64,000 bases of DNA from JACRCT01 sp049841135 (lineage in GTDB: Bacteria > Myxococcota > Myxococcia > Myxococcales > UBA5297): contig JASGHK010000005.1 in the NCBI GenBank assembly GCA_049841135.1, positions 1,860,001 to 1,924,000 of the forward strand, given 5' to 3'. The position numbers and the translations under genes are program-made. Shown here in pieces: positions 6,905 to 15,706 of the stretch (position 1 is its first letter; the number at the start of each line of letters is the position of its first letter). The notes under the pieces are model-generated. The model made no database searches. It worked only from the letters and a program-made list of their open reading frames with translations, and was not told where the DNA came from.

Positions 6905-8998
6905 TCAGCCATTCTGTCCGTTCTCTTCGACGTAGGTTGTGTCGGCCGCGGCTGCTTGATTCGTCGGGCCCCCCGAGTGGCGGCGGCCGAAGACGAGCGA
7001 GAGGAGCGCGCACCCCAGCACGAGCGGGGCTGCACCCGCCGCGGTCGATGAGCACCCGCAGCCAGGAGTCACCGCGCCGAAGGAGGCGTCGGCGCTTGGC
7101 GCTCCCGCATCGGCGCGGACAGTCCCGACGTCGGCGGCGGAGACCGGACCGGTGTCGAGTCCCGACAGGCTGCCGTCCGGCTCTTCGCCGATCCCCGTGT
7201 CGGTGCCGGGGTTCGCGCCGCCGTCGGCACGGGGTTGGCTGGCGTCCGGGCCCCCGGGCTGGGAGGCGTCGGGGCCGGGGGGCGCGCCGGCGTCGGGTCC
7301 CGCGGCTGCGCTTGCGTCCGGCCCGCTCGTGCCGGCGTCGGTGGCGGGCACGCACACCCCGCCCTGGCACAGCCCCGCTGCGCAGCCCGTCCCATCGGGC
7401 GCCGGGGTCAAGGTCCCGCAGGCCGCGTATCCCGAGGAGCAGTCGATGACCCCGGTCTGGCAGCCGCCGCTGGAGAGGCACGGCGTGCCGGCGGAGCAGG
7501 TGGCGGCGTTGTACTCGTAGGCCCCGATGTCCCACGCCGCGCCCTGCGGCCGGCCCACTCCGTCCAGGTCCTCGGCGAAGCCCAGGGCGCTCAGGTCGGC
7601 CCCGACATTGACCGCCGGGCTGTCGAACAGGAGGTGGGCGTTGAGCGCCGCGTAGTCCGCGTACCGGGGGTCGGTGGTGAAGAGCGAGTGCTGGTCGTAC
7701 TTGCCGCCGCGGTCGAGCTTCCACTGGTCCAGCGTCAGGTCCCCGGCGTAGGCCCCGTCGTTGAGGAACGCGACCACCGAATGACTGGCGTACACCCCAC
7801 CGTTGTAGAGGTTGTGGTCGATGGAGAAGGTGTTCAGGTCGGAGCGGGAAGAGATGTTGATGTTCAGCGCCGTGGCGATGTTGTTCGTGCAGGTGATGTT
7901 CGTCCCCTCCAGGGCGATCACCCCGTCGACGGTGTTGTTCACGATGGTGATGTTCCTGGCGTACCAGCCGACCTCGATGGTGACGTAGCTGCGCGGCTTG
8001 AGGAACACGTTGTTGCGGATGGTCACGTCGTTGGAGTTGTCGGTCATGAAGACCATGGCCGTGCCGCCGGCATCGACGAAGGTCTGGCGGTTGTAGAAGA
8101 GGTTTCGCTCGATGAGGATCCCGGACATCCCCTTGCAGCTCGCCAGGTCCTGGGTGTCGCGCACCATGATGTAGTCCGAGTGGGGTCCGAGGTTGTCGTA
8201 CTGGGTGAGGTCGTGGATGCGGTTGTCGCGGATGACCACGTTGGAGAGCGCCTTGGGGTAGCTCACGACGTCCAGGCCCCAGACCACGTAGTCGTGGACG
8301 TCGTTGTCGGCCACCTCCACGTCCGAGCAGCCGCCCACGTAGATGCCCGTGTGCCCGACCGCGGTGACCTCGTTGCCGATCACCTTGACGTCCTGCGAGT
8401 CATCGACGCCGATGCCCGTGCCGCTCGGGCTGCCCGGGTTGGTGAGGTAGTCGTCCATGTCGTGGACGAAGTTGCCCAGGACCTCCACGTGGTCGCTCGC
8501 CGAGACCGAGATCCCGCCGGCGCCCCACCACATGCCGGCGAGGCTGTGGTCGGTCGTGAAGTTCCTCAGCTCCAGGTCGCGCACTCTCACGTAAGAGAGG
8601 TTCTTGATGAGGATGGCGCAGGACAGGTCCCTGTCGTAGCCAGGGGCCCAGCCGTCACCGTCGATGATGGCCCGGCCGCTGCCCCAGCCCGCAGAGGTCT
8701 CGTAGGTGATGAAGTCCTGGGCGGTCCCGCTCTGCCCGAGAGTGAGGTGGCCCTTGTAGACCACGCCGCCCTTGAAGCCCACGGTGTCGCCCGGGCTCAG
8801 CGCCTTGAGCGCGTTGGCGGTGGCGGCCGAATCGCCGGGGGCGTGCTTCCACGCGGTGGTCGCGCTCGTTCCGTCGGCGGTGTCATCGCCGCCCGCGAAG
8901 TCCACGAAATAGGTGGCACCCCAGACCGGCGACCACGCCAGCGTTCCAAGGCACGCCGCGAGCAGGCCGAGCATCCGGTTGGCATCTGGACCGCGCAT
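6905..8998 (-). CDS. secreted right-handed parallel beta-helix protein with MYXO-CTERM-like tail
   Basis: A Sec signal peptide (ending near SPVWGATYF) leads into a DUF1565-type opening (TYFVDFAGGDDTADG). A long series of parallel-helix coils follows, with alternating ISVSASDHVEVLGN, VKVIGNEV, VEVADNDV and VVIRDNRI patterns to about residue 480. Then come a Cys-rich segment and an Asp/Gly/Pro spacer. The tail begins GCGCSS at about residue 646, followed by a hydrophobic helix and FGRR, resembling the MYXO-CTERM surface-sorting signal. The fold is shared by polysaccharide lyases and adhesins; no catalytic motif is obvious. I prefer ATG 8998 with GGAGG six bases upstream over GTG 9001. About 25 residues follow the Arg pair, which is unusual. 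Confidence 0.85.
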   Translation of the reverse strand: MRGPDANRMLGLLAACLGTLAWSPVWGATYFVDFAGGDDTADGTSATTAWKHAPGDSAATANALKALSPGDTVGFKGGVVYKGHLTLGQSGTAQDFITYETSAGWGSGRAIIDGDGWAPGYDRDLSCAILIKNLSYVRVRDLELRNFTTDHSLAGMWWGAGGISVSASDHVEVLGNFVHDMDDYLTNPGSPSGTGIGVDDSQDVKVIGNEVTAVGHTGIYVGGCSDVEVADNDVHDYVVWGLDVVSYPKALSNVVIRDNRIHDLTQYDNLGPHSDYIMVRDTQDLASCKGMSGILIERNLFYNRQTFVDAGGTAMVFMTDNSNDVTIRNNVFLKPRSYVTIEVGWYARNITIVNNTVDGVIALEGTNITCTNNIATALNINISSRSDLNTFSIDHNLYNGGVYASHSVVAFLNDGAYAGDLTLDQWKLDRGGKYDQHSLFTTDPRYADYAALNAHLLFDSPAVNVGADLSALGFAEDLDGVGRPQGAAWDIGAYEYNAATCSAGTPCLSSGGCQTGVIDCSSGYAACGTLTPAPDGTGCAAGLCQGGVCVPATDAGTSGPDASAAAGPDAGAPPGPDASQPGGPDASQPRADGGANPGTDTGIGEEPDGSLSGLDTGPVSAADVGTVRADAGAPSADASFGAVTPGCGCSSTAAGAAPLVLGCALLSLVFGRRHSGGPTNQAAAADTTYVEENGQNG

Positions 8999-9001
8999 CA
9001 C

Positions 9002-9406
9002 ACACCTCCAGGTTGTTCGAGATGGCCATCGACGGCCGGCACTTTGCGTAGCTGTGCGCCTGCGCGTTGATCCCGTGAGAGGACGCGCCAGCTACTGGAT
9101 CACAGGGCTGGAGGTGAGAAGCGCGAGCAGGACGAGTAATCGGCGACGCATGCGGTCTCCTTGGCGGTCACCGAAGTGGTGGGCCCTTCCACTAGTTGCG
9201 CGAGGAGACGATCTGTCGCATGGGAAGGCTCGACGCAGCCGGCTTCCCCGCAAACTGGGGGCTGTGCGACCTGCCTGAGGTGTCGGGCTCGGGCCACCTG
9301 GCTCACCGCTCGACGTGTTGGTTCCGAAAACGCTGGCCGGTCCCATTCGGGAAATTCTGTCCGGTCACGAGCCGCCGCTCTCGCGAGTCGCCGGGACGAG
9401 CCGTCG
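9002..9406. other. intergenic region with a 19-codon signal-peptide-like ORF
   Basis: This gap lies upstream of the beta-helix gene and downstream of the vWA gene. It should hold the beta-helix promoter, but I see no convincing -35/-10 pair. On the minus strand 9151-9092 encodes MRRRLLVLLALLTSSPVIQ, preceded by AAGGAGA. It looks like the signal peptide of a secreted protein whose body is missing: either a remnant or a short leader. Confidence 0.35.
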
Positions 9407-11998
9407 CTACCCGAGCCGCCCCTCTCCGATGGCGCCCAGCGCGTCGAGCAGCACCTCCGGCAGCCGCTGCATCGACGACAGCTTCACCGTGAACCCGCCG
9501 AGGCTGCGCGCGAAGTGCTCGCTCGTCTTCGCGTCCATATCCCCGTGCGCCGCGCCGAGGTACCCGACGTTGAGGTCCGAGAGCCGGTCGAGCAGCGGCG
9601 TGAGCTCGCGGCGCTCCTCGAAGAAGCAGAAGTCGGAGAGCAGGAACAGCAGGCGCCGCTCGCACTCCGGCTCGGACTCGAACTCCTCGGTCATGAAGCG
9701 CAGCGCCTGATCCACCCGCGTGCCGCCGGTGGCCTTCACCTCCAGCAGCTGGTCCGCAACCTCCTCCAGGTCGCGCGCCTGCGCGAAGCGCTTGATGACG
9801 TGGGTGTCGCTCTCGAAGAGCGCGATGGCCACCTCCTCGCTCTTGAGCCGCCCGAGCAGCATGACGACGGCGATGGCGCAGACGGCCAGCTGCGGCCCGG
9901 ACATGCTCCCGGAGACGTCGATGAGCACCCCGAAGCCGGCGCGGCCCGAAGTGGTGTCGCTGACCATCAGGTCCTCGTCGCCGAGGTCCTCCGGGCGCTT
10001 GCCGCTGCTGACCAGCGCGTCGAGGGTGCCTTCCAGGTCGAGGTTGTCGATGTCGTCGCCGGCGCGGTAGGGGCGCGAGCGCGACTGCGGCACCAGGCCC
10101 TGCGTCGCGCCGCCGGTGCCCTTGTGCACCCAGACGAAGGCCGCCTCCAGCAGCGCGTGCCGGGCGATGAGCTTGATCCGCTCGCGCAGCTCGTCATGGA
10201 CCGCGTCGCGGTGCTCGTACCACTGCCGCAGGAGGTTCTCGCCGCCGCCGATGCCCTGGTGGCCCAGGCAGCGCGTCACCAGCTCCTGCGGCATCAGCTG
10301 CGAGACCGGCCCCAGGGCGACGGCCAGCAGCAGCGCCAGGCCGAGGAGGTTGCCGTCGGCGAGGCAGCGCCGGGCCAGCTCCTCGAGCAACTCGGGCGGG
10401 ATCTCGCACTCCCGGAGCTTGGCGACGAGGTCCTGGTAGCGCTGCGGGTCGCTGACGCGGCTCTCGATGAGGAAGCGCAGCTGCTCGATCGGCGCCGACA
10501 GCCGCGCCCAGATCTCCTCCTCGGCGATGCCCAGCTTGGTCCCCGCTGCCACCACCGCGGCGTGATCGGAGGGCATCAGCTTTGCGTCCACGAGCGCGTC
10601 GAGCAGCGGCAGGAAGCGGTTCTTGTCCTCCAGGCTCACCAGCGCCAGCGTCGCCAGCTCGCTGCCGAGCCGCTTGCCGCAGTCGGTCCTCGTCTCCCGT
10701 AACCGCTTGCCCACCGGTAGCAAGGAGCGGATCCGCTCGGCGCGGGCGTCGGTGGGGAGCGCGCGCGCCTCGGCGAAGGCGACGACGACTTCACGCTGGA
10801 AGGCCGCCGTCACCAGGGCCGCCCACCGCTCGCCAGGCACGCAGCAGTCGAGCAGGAAGTCGAGCGTCGGCTCGCCCTGGAGCGCGTCGGCCCAGGCGTC
10901 GAAGACGGTGGGCTTGAGCGAGACGCCGTCGCCCTTGAACGCGCGCTCGAGCAGGTCCGCCGCGGCGAGCGCGCCGGGTAGGTTCTCCTGCGCGGAAGAG
11001 GCGACGAGCGCCTGCGGCGGCGGCTCGAACGCGCCCAGGCCCTCGAGCATCTGCGCCCAGTCGGAGAGGTGCCGCGCCGAGGAGAGCGCCTTGGTGCGGA
11101 AGGTCTTGTAGGCGCCGCCCAGCTCCTTCTGGTGCGGGCCGAGGAAGGCGAGCATCTTCCCCAGCTCCTGCGCCACGCCGCTCATGAGCGCCTCGTCGAG
11201 CAGCGGCTGAACTGCATCCTTGCCCTGCGCGCCGAGGAGGCCCGCGCGCTCCCACGGCACGCGCGCCTCCTCGATCACTGAGTCGGTCAGGCCCGACCGG
11301 CTCGCGTGGAAGGCCTCCTCGGGGGTGAGCCCGCCGACGCGCCCGCGCAGCCGCTCCAGGAGCAGCGCCAGGATTCCCTCGCGCTCGCGCGCTCCCTCGG
11401 CCTCGAGCTCCGCCGGGCCGCCGAAGAGCGAGACCAGCGAGGCCATGCTCTGCTCGCGCGCGTCCCCCGAGGTCGCCATCTGCTCGAAGAGGTCGAAGGC
11501 CTTCAGCTCCACCGCCTGCGCCGTCTTCTGCTCCAGCGCCTGGTCCAGCGCCGCGAGGTCCAGCGAGCCGAGGTCGCCCAGGTTCAGGCCCGCGAGGTCG
11601 TCGAGCAGCGACGCCTCCTTCGGCTCCTCCTTCGCGGACGCGGACGCGGGCGCCGGCGCCACCACCGCGTCCTCGACCACCTCCTCCTTCGGCGTCTCCT
11701 CCTTCGATTTCTCCTTGGGGAAGAGGAGCTCGCGCGCCACCTCGAAGGCCGCGCCCTGGTCCTCGTAGGGCGTGAGGTAGACCGCGGCCTCCACGTAGTC
11801 GCGGGCGGTGAGCGAGCGCTTGCGGAAGTAGCGCGCCGTGAGGAAGCGCGGGATGGCCACCGCGGTGCGCAAGCTCGGCACCTGCGAGAGGTCGGTGCGC
11901 TCGCGCAGCTTGGCGACGAACGAGAGCGCGAAGGAGACCGGGTCGGTGCCGGTGACCGCGTCGTTCAGGAAGCGCCCGGTGCTCGTCGTCATCGTCAC
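9407..11998 (-). CDS. CoxE-like von Willebrand factor A protein, last gene of the MoxR operon
   Basis: This 863-residue cytoplasmic protein has an N-terminal helical region (to about 95), an acidic/Ala-rich linker (about 96-135) and a long helical middle. A C-terminal vWA domain follows with a complete metal-binding MIDAS: DVSGS at 694-698, TGGT near 757-760 and LSDF with Asp near 789. Proteins of this kind act as adaptors for MoxR AAA+ ATPases, presenting substrates or metal centres for remodelling. Its start overlaps the MoxR stop as GTGA (11998-11995); an ATG at 11992 is an alternative. It is much longer than stand-alone CoxE proteins, so the middle is probably a system-specific effector or scaffold. 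Confidence 0.85.
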   Translation of the reverse strand: MTMTTSTGRFLNDAVTGTDPVSFALSFVAKLRERTDLSQVPSLRTAVAIPRFLTARYFRKRSLTARDYVEAAVYLTPYEDQGAAFEVARELLFPKEKSKEETPKEEVVEDAVVAPAPASASAKEEPKEASLLDDLAGLNLGDLGSLDLAALDQALEQKTAQAVELKAFDLFEQMATSGDAREQSMASLVSLFGGPAELEAEGAREREGILALLLERLRGRVGGLTPEEAFHASRSGLTDSVIEEARVPWERAGLLGAQGKDAVQPLLDEALMSGVAQELGKMLAFLGPHQKELGGAYKTFRTKALSSARHLSDWAQMLEGLGAFEPPPQALVASSAQENLPGALAAADLLERAFKGDGVSLKPTVFDAWADALQGEPTLDFLLDCCVPGERWAALVTAAFQREVVVAFAEARALPTDARAERIRSLLPVGKRLRETRTDCGKRLGSELATLALVSLEDKNRFLPLLDALVDAKLMPSDHAAVVAAGTKLGIAEEEIWARLSAPIEQLRFLIESRVSDPQRYQDLVAKLRECEIPPELLEELARRCLADGNLLGLALLLAVALGPVSQLMPQELVTRCLGHQGIGGGENLLRQWYEHRDAVHDELRERIKLIARHALLEAAFVWVHKGTGGATQGLVPQSRSRPYRAGDDIDNLDLEGTLDALVSSGKRPEDLGDEDLMVSDTTSGRAGFGVLIDVSGSMSGPQLAVCAIAVVMLLGRLKSEEVAIALFESDTHVIKRFAQARDLEEVADQLLEVKATGGTRVDQALRFMTEEFESEPECERRLLFLLSDFCFFEERRELTPLLDRLSDLNVGYLGAAHGDMDAKTSEHFARSLGGFTVKLSSMQRLPEVLLDALGAIGEGRLG

Positions 11999-12909
11999 TT
12001 CCCGGCGGTGCCCAGGACCTCGGTGAACAGGCCGTCGAGATAGGCGCCCACCTCGCGGCCGGGCTTCATCTTCAGGGCCTCGGTGAGCACCATGCGGCCG
12101 GCCTGGGCGAGCAGTGTGTTGTCGAGCGGGGCGCTCAGGCGCTTGGCGCGCTGTGCGGCGAGGCGCGCGATGCCGATGGAGCTGCGGATGGAGGCCGGGG
12201 CCTCGACGGTGGCCTCCTCGCGGGTGCGGTGCACGAGCTCCAGGACCAGCTCCACCTGCGCCGGCGTGAGCCGGTACTCCGGGCAGTGCGTCTCGACGAT
12301 CTTCTGCTCGATGGAGCGCTTGGGGTAACCGAGCTGGATCCAGACCTTGATCCGGTCCTTGATCGCCGAGGGCAGGCGGCGCGTGCCGCGCGTCTCCGAG
12401 GGGTTCATCGCCGCGATGAGGTAGAAGCGCTCGTCCACCTGGTACCAGCGCTTCAACGCCGGGATGTAGAGCTTGCGCTCCTCCAGCGCGTCGAGCAGCG
12501 AGTTGAGGACGTACTCGTCGCCGCGGTTGAGCTCGTTGGCGAGGAAGACGCCGCCGGAGAGCGCCGAGAGCGTGAACGGCCCGGGGACGAAGGCGTCCAC
12601 CGCGAAGCCGTACTTGAAGACCAGGGTGGGGTCGAAGGAGCCGATGAGGTTCGCCGGCCGCACGAGGTCGGAGAACGTGACCCAGTCGAAGGGGCGCTTG
12701 AGGTCCTCGGCGAAGCGGCGGCAGAGCGCGGTCTTGCCGGAGCCCACCGGGCCGATGAGCCCCACGTAGAGCCCGGCGTGGTAGGCGTCGAGCATCGCGT
12801 CGTAGGCCTCGCGGTACTGGCCCTCGAGGACGATGGGCGTCTCGCTCTTCAAGTCCTTCACCTCGCGCTCGGCGAGGAGCCTGGCGTGGTCGGTGACGGG
12901 GGCGGTCAT
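11995..12909 (-). CDS. MoxR family AAA+ ATPase
   Basis: This 304-aa ATPase has Walker A GPVGSGKT at 53-60. The Walker B region is GGVFLANELNR (119-129), in which the usual Asp is Asn125 while catalytic Glu126 is kept. Sensor 1 is AAMNPSE (Asn169), followed by the MoxR lid region. MoxR ATPases form hexamers that remodel or activate protein complexes together with vWA partners. ATG 12909 overlaps the stop of the upstream gene (ATGA), and its own stop overlaps the vWA start, so the three are translationally coupled. The long in-frame extension upstream of 12909 is a shadow of the neighbouring gene and was discarded. Confidence 0.92.
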   Translation of the reverse strand: MTAPVTDHARLLAEREVKDLKSETPIVLEGQYREAYDAMLDAYHAGLYVGLIGPVGSGKTALCRRFAEDLKRPFDWVTFSDLVRPANLIGSFDPTLVFKYGFAVDAFVPGPFTLSALSGGVFLANELNRGDEYVLNSLLDALEERKLYIPALKRWYQVDERFYLIAAMNPSETRGTRRLPSAIKDRIKVWIQLGYPKRSIEQKIVETHCPEYRLTPAQVELVLELVHRTREEATVEAPASIRSSIGIARLAAQRAKRLSAPLDNTLLAQAGRMVLTEALKMKPGREVGAYLDGLFTEVLGTAGK

Positions 12910-13427
12910 GCGGACTCCTCGGGAGCGGCGAAGAAGCGCTCGGTGGTGGTGGGCTCGATCGCCTCGGGCAGGGCGAGCTTCACCTTGGCACAGGCCTCGG
13001 TGAGCTGGGCGAGCTCGGCCTTGTCGAGGACGCGCTGGCGCTCGAGCCCCGCGCCCTTGAGGAGCTGCTTGCCGTAGAAGGACTGCGCGAGCTCGGTGAC
13101 GTCGTAGCGGAGCTGGCGGCGGCCGCCCTTCTTGACGATCTTGGCGCGCGCCAGCTCCCGGACCCGCGCGGCGACCAGCAGCTGCTGCCACAGCGGGTTC
13201 CTCACCGTGGCCTCGAAGCGCTGGTTCAAGGACGGGTCGTCGTCGAGCTTCTTCTTGAGCAGGACGACGAGCGCCTTCTGCGCCAGGCCGTCGAGGAGCT
13301 CGGGCGTGGCCGCGGTCTCGGGCACCGCGCTCTCCAGCTCGTAGCGCGAGACGATGTCGTCCCAGCGCTCCTTCTGAGCCTCCTGGAGCGCCTCCAGGTG
13401 CTTGTCGATGCACTCTTCGCGCGTCAC
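12906..13427 (-). CDS. hypothetical helical protein of the MoxR/Rad50 operon
   Basis: This unrecognised 173-aa protein is highly charged and predicted helical throughout (MTREECIDKHLEALQEAQ...). A basic centre (ARAKIVKKGGRRQLRYDV) could bind nucleic acid or protein. It starts at GTG 13427, overlapping the ATPase stop by four bases (GTGA), and ends in ATGA with the MoxR gene. Being locked between the Rad50-like and MoxR genes, it is probably the link between the two ATPases. It has no signal peptide or membrane segment. Confidence 0.8.
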   Translation of the reverse strand: MTREECIDKHLEALQEAQKERWDDIVSRYELESAVPETAATPELLDGLAQKALVVLLKKKLDDDPSLNQRFEATVRNPLWQQLLVAARVRELARAKIVKKGGRRQLRYDVTELAQSFYGKQLLKGAGLERQRVLDKAELAQLTEACAKVKLALPEAIEPTTTERFFAAPEESA

Positions 13428-15298
13428 GGTGCGGCCCTCCTCTGGGCGCTCTGCTTGCCGGCGCGCTCGATGACGACGCGCTGGCCCTTCACCTCGCCCA
13501 TGGGCTGGTGGGTGATGAGCAGGATCTGCTCGGCGAGCCTGAGGCTGGAGATGCGCTCGAGCAGCGCGGTGCGGCGCTTCTCGTCCAGGCCGTAGGTCGG
13601 CTCGTCGAGGAGCGCGAAGGGGAACGGCCCCAGGCGCTCGACGAGCGCGAGACGGAAGGCGAGGCCCAGGAGCAGCTTGTGCCCGCCGCCCTGCGCGGTC
13701 GACGCCGGCACCTGCGCGCCGACGTCGGTCGGAGTCACCAGCACCTGGTAGCGCGCCGGGTCGATGGAGAGCGCGGAGATCTCCTCGGCGCCGGCGAGCT
13801 GGCGGTGGATGCGCAGGGTGGCCTCGGCGAGGTCGGCGGCGGCGTGCTCGCGCAGGCTCTCCTGGTACTGCTTGAAGGCCGCGGCCAGCGCGCGCAGCTT
13901 CTCGGCGCGCCGCGCCCGGGCGCCGAGGGCCTCCACCTCGGCGGACAGCCGCGCCCGCTCACGCTCGGACTCCGCCAGGCGCTCGGCCTTCCGCGAGAGC
14001 GCCGCCCGCGCCTCCTCGAGCGCGCTCGTCGCGGCCTCGAGCTCCGCCTGCGCCGTCGCGGTCTTCTGCACCGCCGCCATGCGCCGCTCGTCGCGCAGCT
14101 CGTCCAGGCGCTCGGCGAGCTCGTCGTCGCCAACGTCCTTCGCGCCCTGGACCTTGCGCGCCTCGGCCCGGACCTGGGCGAGCGCCGCCTCGGCCTTCGC
14201 GAGCTTCTGCTTCAGCTCCGGCGAGGTCGCCGCCCCGACGTCCGCCTCTTCGTCTTCGTTTTCGCCGTCTCCGTCTCCTGCGTCGAGCGCCTCCAGGCGT
14301 TGCTTCCACTCGGCGAGCTCCGCCGCGCCCAGCGCGTGGTCGATGGGGCCACCGCAGTGCTCGCAGGTCACCGCGCCCTTCTCGGCGCGCGCGAGCTGCG
14401 CCTCCCGGCGTTGGATGCGCCCCAGCAGATCGCCCCGCTCCACGCCCGCGGCCTCGGCGGCTGCCGAGTCGAGCTCGCCCTCGACCTCCTCGACCGCGGA
14501 CTGCGCCTCTTCCAGCCTCTCGATCAGCGCCTCGAGCGGGTCCTCGGCCCCATCGGCCCCGCCGCCCTTCCCCGCTGCGAGCACCTGCTGCGCCGCGGCG
14601 GCCTTGGCCTCGAGCCTGGCGACGGCCTTCTTCGCGGCCTCGTCGTCCTCCGACAAGAGCGCGCGCTCCTTCTCCGCGTGCTCGAGCGAGGCCTTGATCG
14701 CGGGGAGCGCCGCCGCGGCCTCCTCGTCCAGCAGGCTCAGGGCGCGCAGCTCCTCGCCGGAGGCGACGGCGGCGGTGATGCCCAGCGCGATGTCCAGGCC
14801 GGGGCTGCCGTCGAGGATGGCCGCGACCTCGCCCTGGCGCACGTGCACCGCGAGGTCGAAGACGCGGCGCGAGATGCCGGTGATCTCCGAGAGCTTGAGC
14901 GCCAGCGCGTCCTCGTGGTCCTGGAAGTCGCTGGAGAGCAGGTAGCGCTCCTCCGGCGTCTCGCCGGGCCCGCGGGCGACGAGCTCCTTGAGCGTGAAGT
15001 GGCCGACGAGCTTGGTGCGCGCCTTGGGCGGCTTCACGTGGATGCGCTGCAGGCGGTAGCGCTTGCCGCCCCGGCCGGTGAAGACGAGCTCGACTCCGAG
15101 GCCGCCGGCGCCCGGCTGCAGGAGCGCCATGGGCGAACGGATGGCGCCCGCGGTGCCGAAGAGCGCGTACTCGATGGCGAGGAAGAGGGTGGTCTTGCCG
15201 GCGTTGTTCTCGCCGTCGATGAAGCACACGCCCGGCTCGAACGAGAGGCGCTCGTCGGCGTAGCGGCGGAAGCCCTTCAGGCGCAGGCTCTCGAGCAT
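13424..15298 (-). CDS. Rad50/SbcC-like ABC ATPase with short coiled coil
   Basis: The 624-aa product has a Rad50-type layout. Walker A GENNAGKT (29-36) and the Q-loop VRQGEVAAIL (Gln155) are followed by coiled coil to about 310. A CEHC pair (312-315) stands at the zinc-hook position, then a second coiled coil to about 500. The signature region TAQGGGHK (about 534-541) is a degenerate LSGGQ. Walker B is FALLDEP (561-567), with a D-loop GLDEKRR and switch His597 (THQP). The arms are far shorter than in Rad50 or SbcC. No nuclease (Mre11/SbcD) gene is adjacent, so it does not belong to a standard repair pair. ATG 15298 overlaps the stop of the previous gene (TGATG). Confidence 0.9.
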   Translation of the reverse strand: MLESLRLKGFRRYADERLSFEPGVCFIDGENNAGKTTLFLAIEYALFGTAGAIRSPMALLQPGAGGLGVELVFTGRGGKRYRLQRIHVKPPKARTKLVGHFTLKELVARGPGETPEERYLLSSDFQDHEDALALKLSEITGISRRVFDLAVHVRQGEVAAILDGSPGLDIALGITAAVASGEELRALSLLDEEAAAALPAIKASLEHAEKERALLSEDDEAAKKAVARLEAKAAAAQQVLAAGKGGGADGAEDPLEALIERLEEAQSAVEEVEGELDSAAAEAAGVERGDLLGRIQRREAQLARAEKGAVTCEHCGGPIDHALGAAELAEWKQRLEALDAGDGDGENEDEEADVGAATSPELKQKLAKAEAALAQVRAEARKVQGAKDVGDDELAERLDELRDERRMAAVQKTATAQAELEAATSALEEARAALSRKAERLAESERERARLSAEVEALGARARRAEKLRALAAAFKQYQESLREHAAADLAEATLRIHRQLAGAEEISALSIDPARYQVLVTPTDVGAQVPASTAQGGGHKLLLGLAFRLALVERLGPFPFALLDEPTYGLDEKRRTALLERISSLRLAEQILLITHQPMGEVKGQRVVIERAGKQSAQRRAAP

Positions 15299-15576
15299 CA
15301 GGCGCCCTCCTCTTCGGCCGCGTCGTCGCTTTCGTCCTCGGCGTCCTGGCTGCCCTCGGAAGAGGCGGCGCCGCCCGCCCCCGCGGGGTCGACGAGCTCG
15401 AGGATGCGCGCGCGCAGGAGCTCGCGCGCCTCGCCGTTGAGGGCCCCGGTCTTCGTCAGCTTCTCGTCGTCGTCGAGGAGAAAGCGCGCGTACTCGAAGA
15501 TGCGGCGCGCGGGGTCGAGAAGCCCCGGGTGGTCGGCCAGGGCCTGGGCGAGCAGGTCTTCCTTGGAGTCGCTCAT
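15298..15576 (-). CDS. small acidic-tailed protein, first gene of the Rad50-MoxR-vWA operon
   Basis: This 92-aa unrecognised protein (MSDSKEDLLAQALADH...) has a helical body followed by an Ala/Gly/Ser linker and a strongly acidic tail (SQDAEDESDDAAEEEGA). I start at ATG 15576; a TTG at 15612 would add 12 residues. Its stop shares a base with the ATPase start (TGATG), so the two are coupled. Proteins with such tails often act as DNA mimics or chaperone-like partners, but that is a guess. The divergent gene starts only 130 bases away, so the operon promoter lies between 15577 and 15706. Confidence 0.65.
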   Translation of the reverse strand: MSDSKEDLLAQALADHPGLLDPARRIFEYARFLLDDDEKLTKTGALNGEARELLRARILELVDPAGAGGAASSEGSQDAEDESDDAAEEEGA

Positions 15577-15683
15577 GCCGGGGTCGTACACCAGCGGCTC
15601 CGGAAGGAACAAGCGCGAGCCGGCTGTTGCTGCGCCGGTCCGCGACTACAGTGTTCCCAGAGGGGCGCGCGACCGGCCTTGTT

Positions 15684-15689
15684 ATACTT
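15684..15689 (+). promoter_or_regulatory. candidate -10 box for the 15707 gene
   Basis: TATACT stands out in GC-rich surroundings 17 bases before the ATG at 15707. I see no good -35 at the right spacing. Confidence 0.3.
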
Positions 15690-15706
15690 GCCGTCGGAGG
15701 CCGACG

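Noticed and set aside
7235..9070. 611-codon plus-strand ORF opposite the beta-helix gene
   Set aside because: Val/Gly/Arg-rich shadow frame; the beta-helix coils on the minus strand are unambiguous.
9407..15576. Calling the operon a known RavA-ViaA, YehL or SbcCD system
   Set aside because: The MoxR-vWA pair alone would fit several named groups, but the coupled Rad50-like gene, the missing SbcD nuclease and the 863-aa vWA protein do not match any of them.
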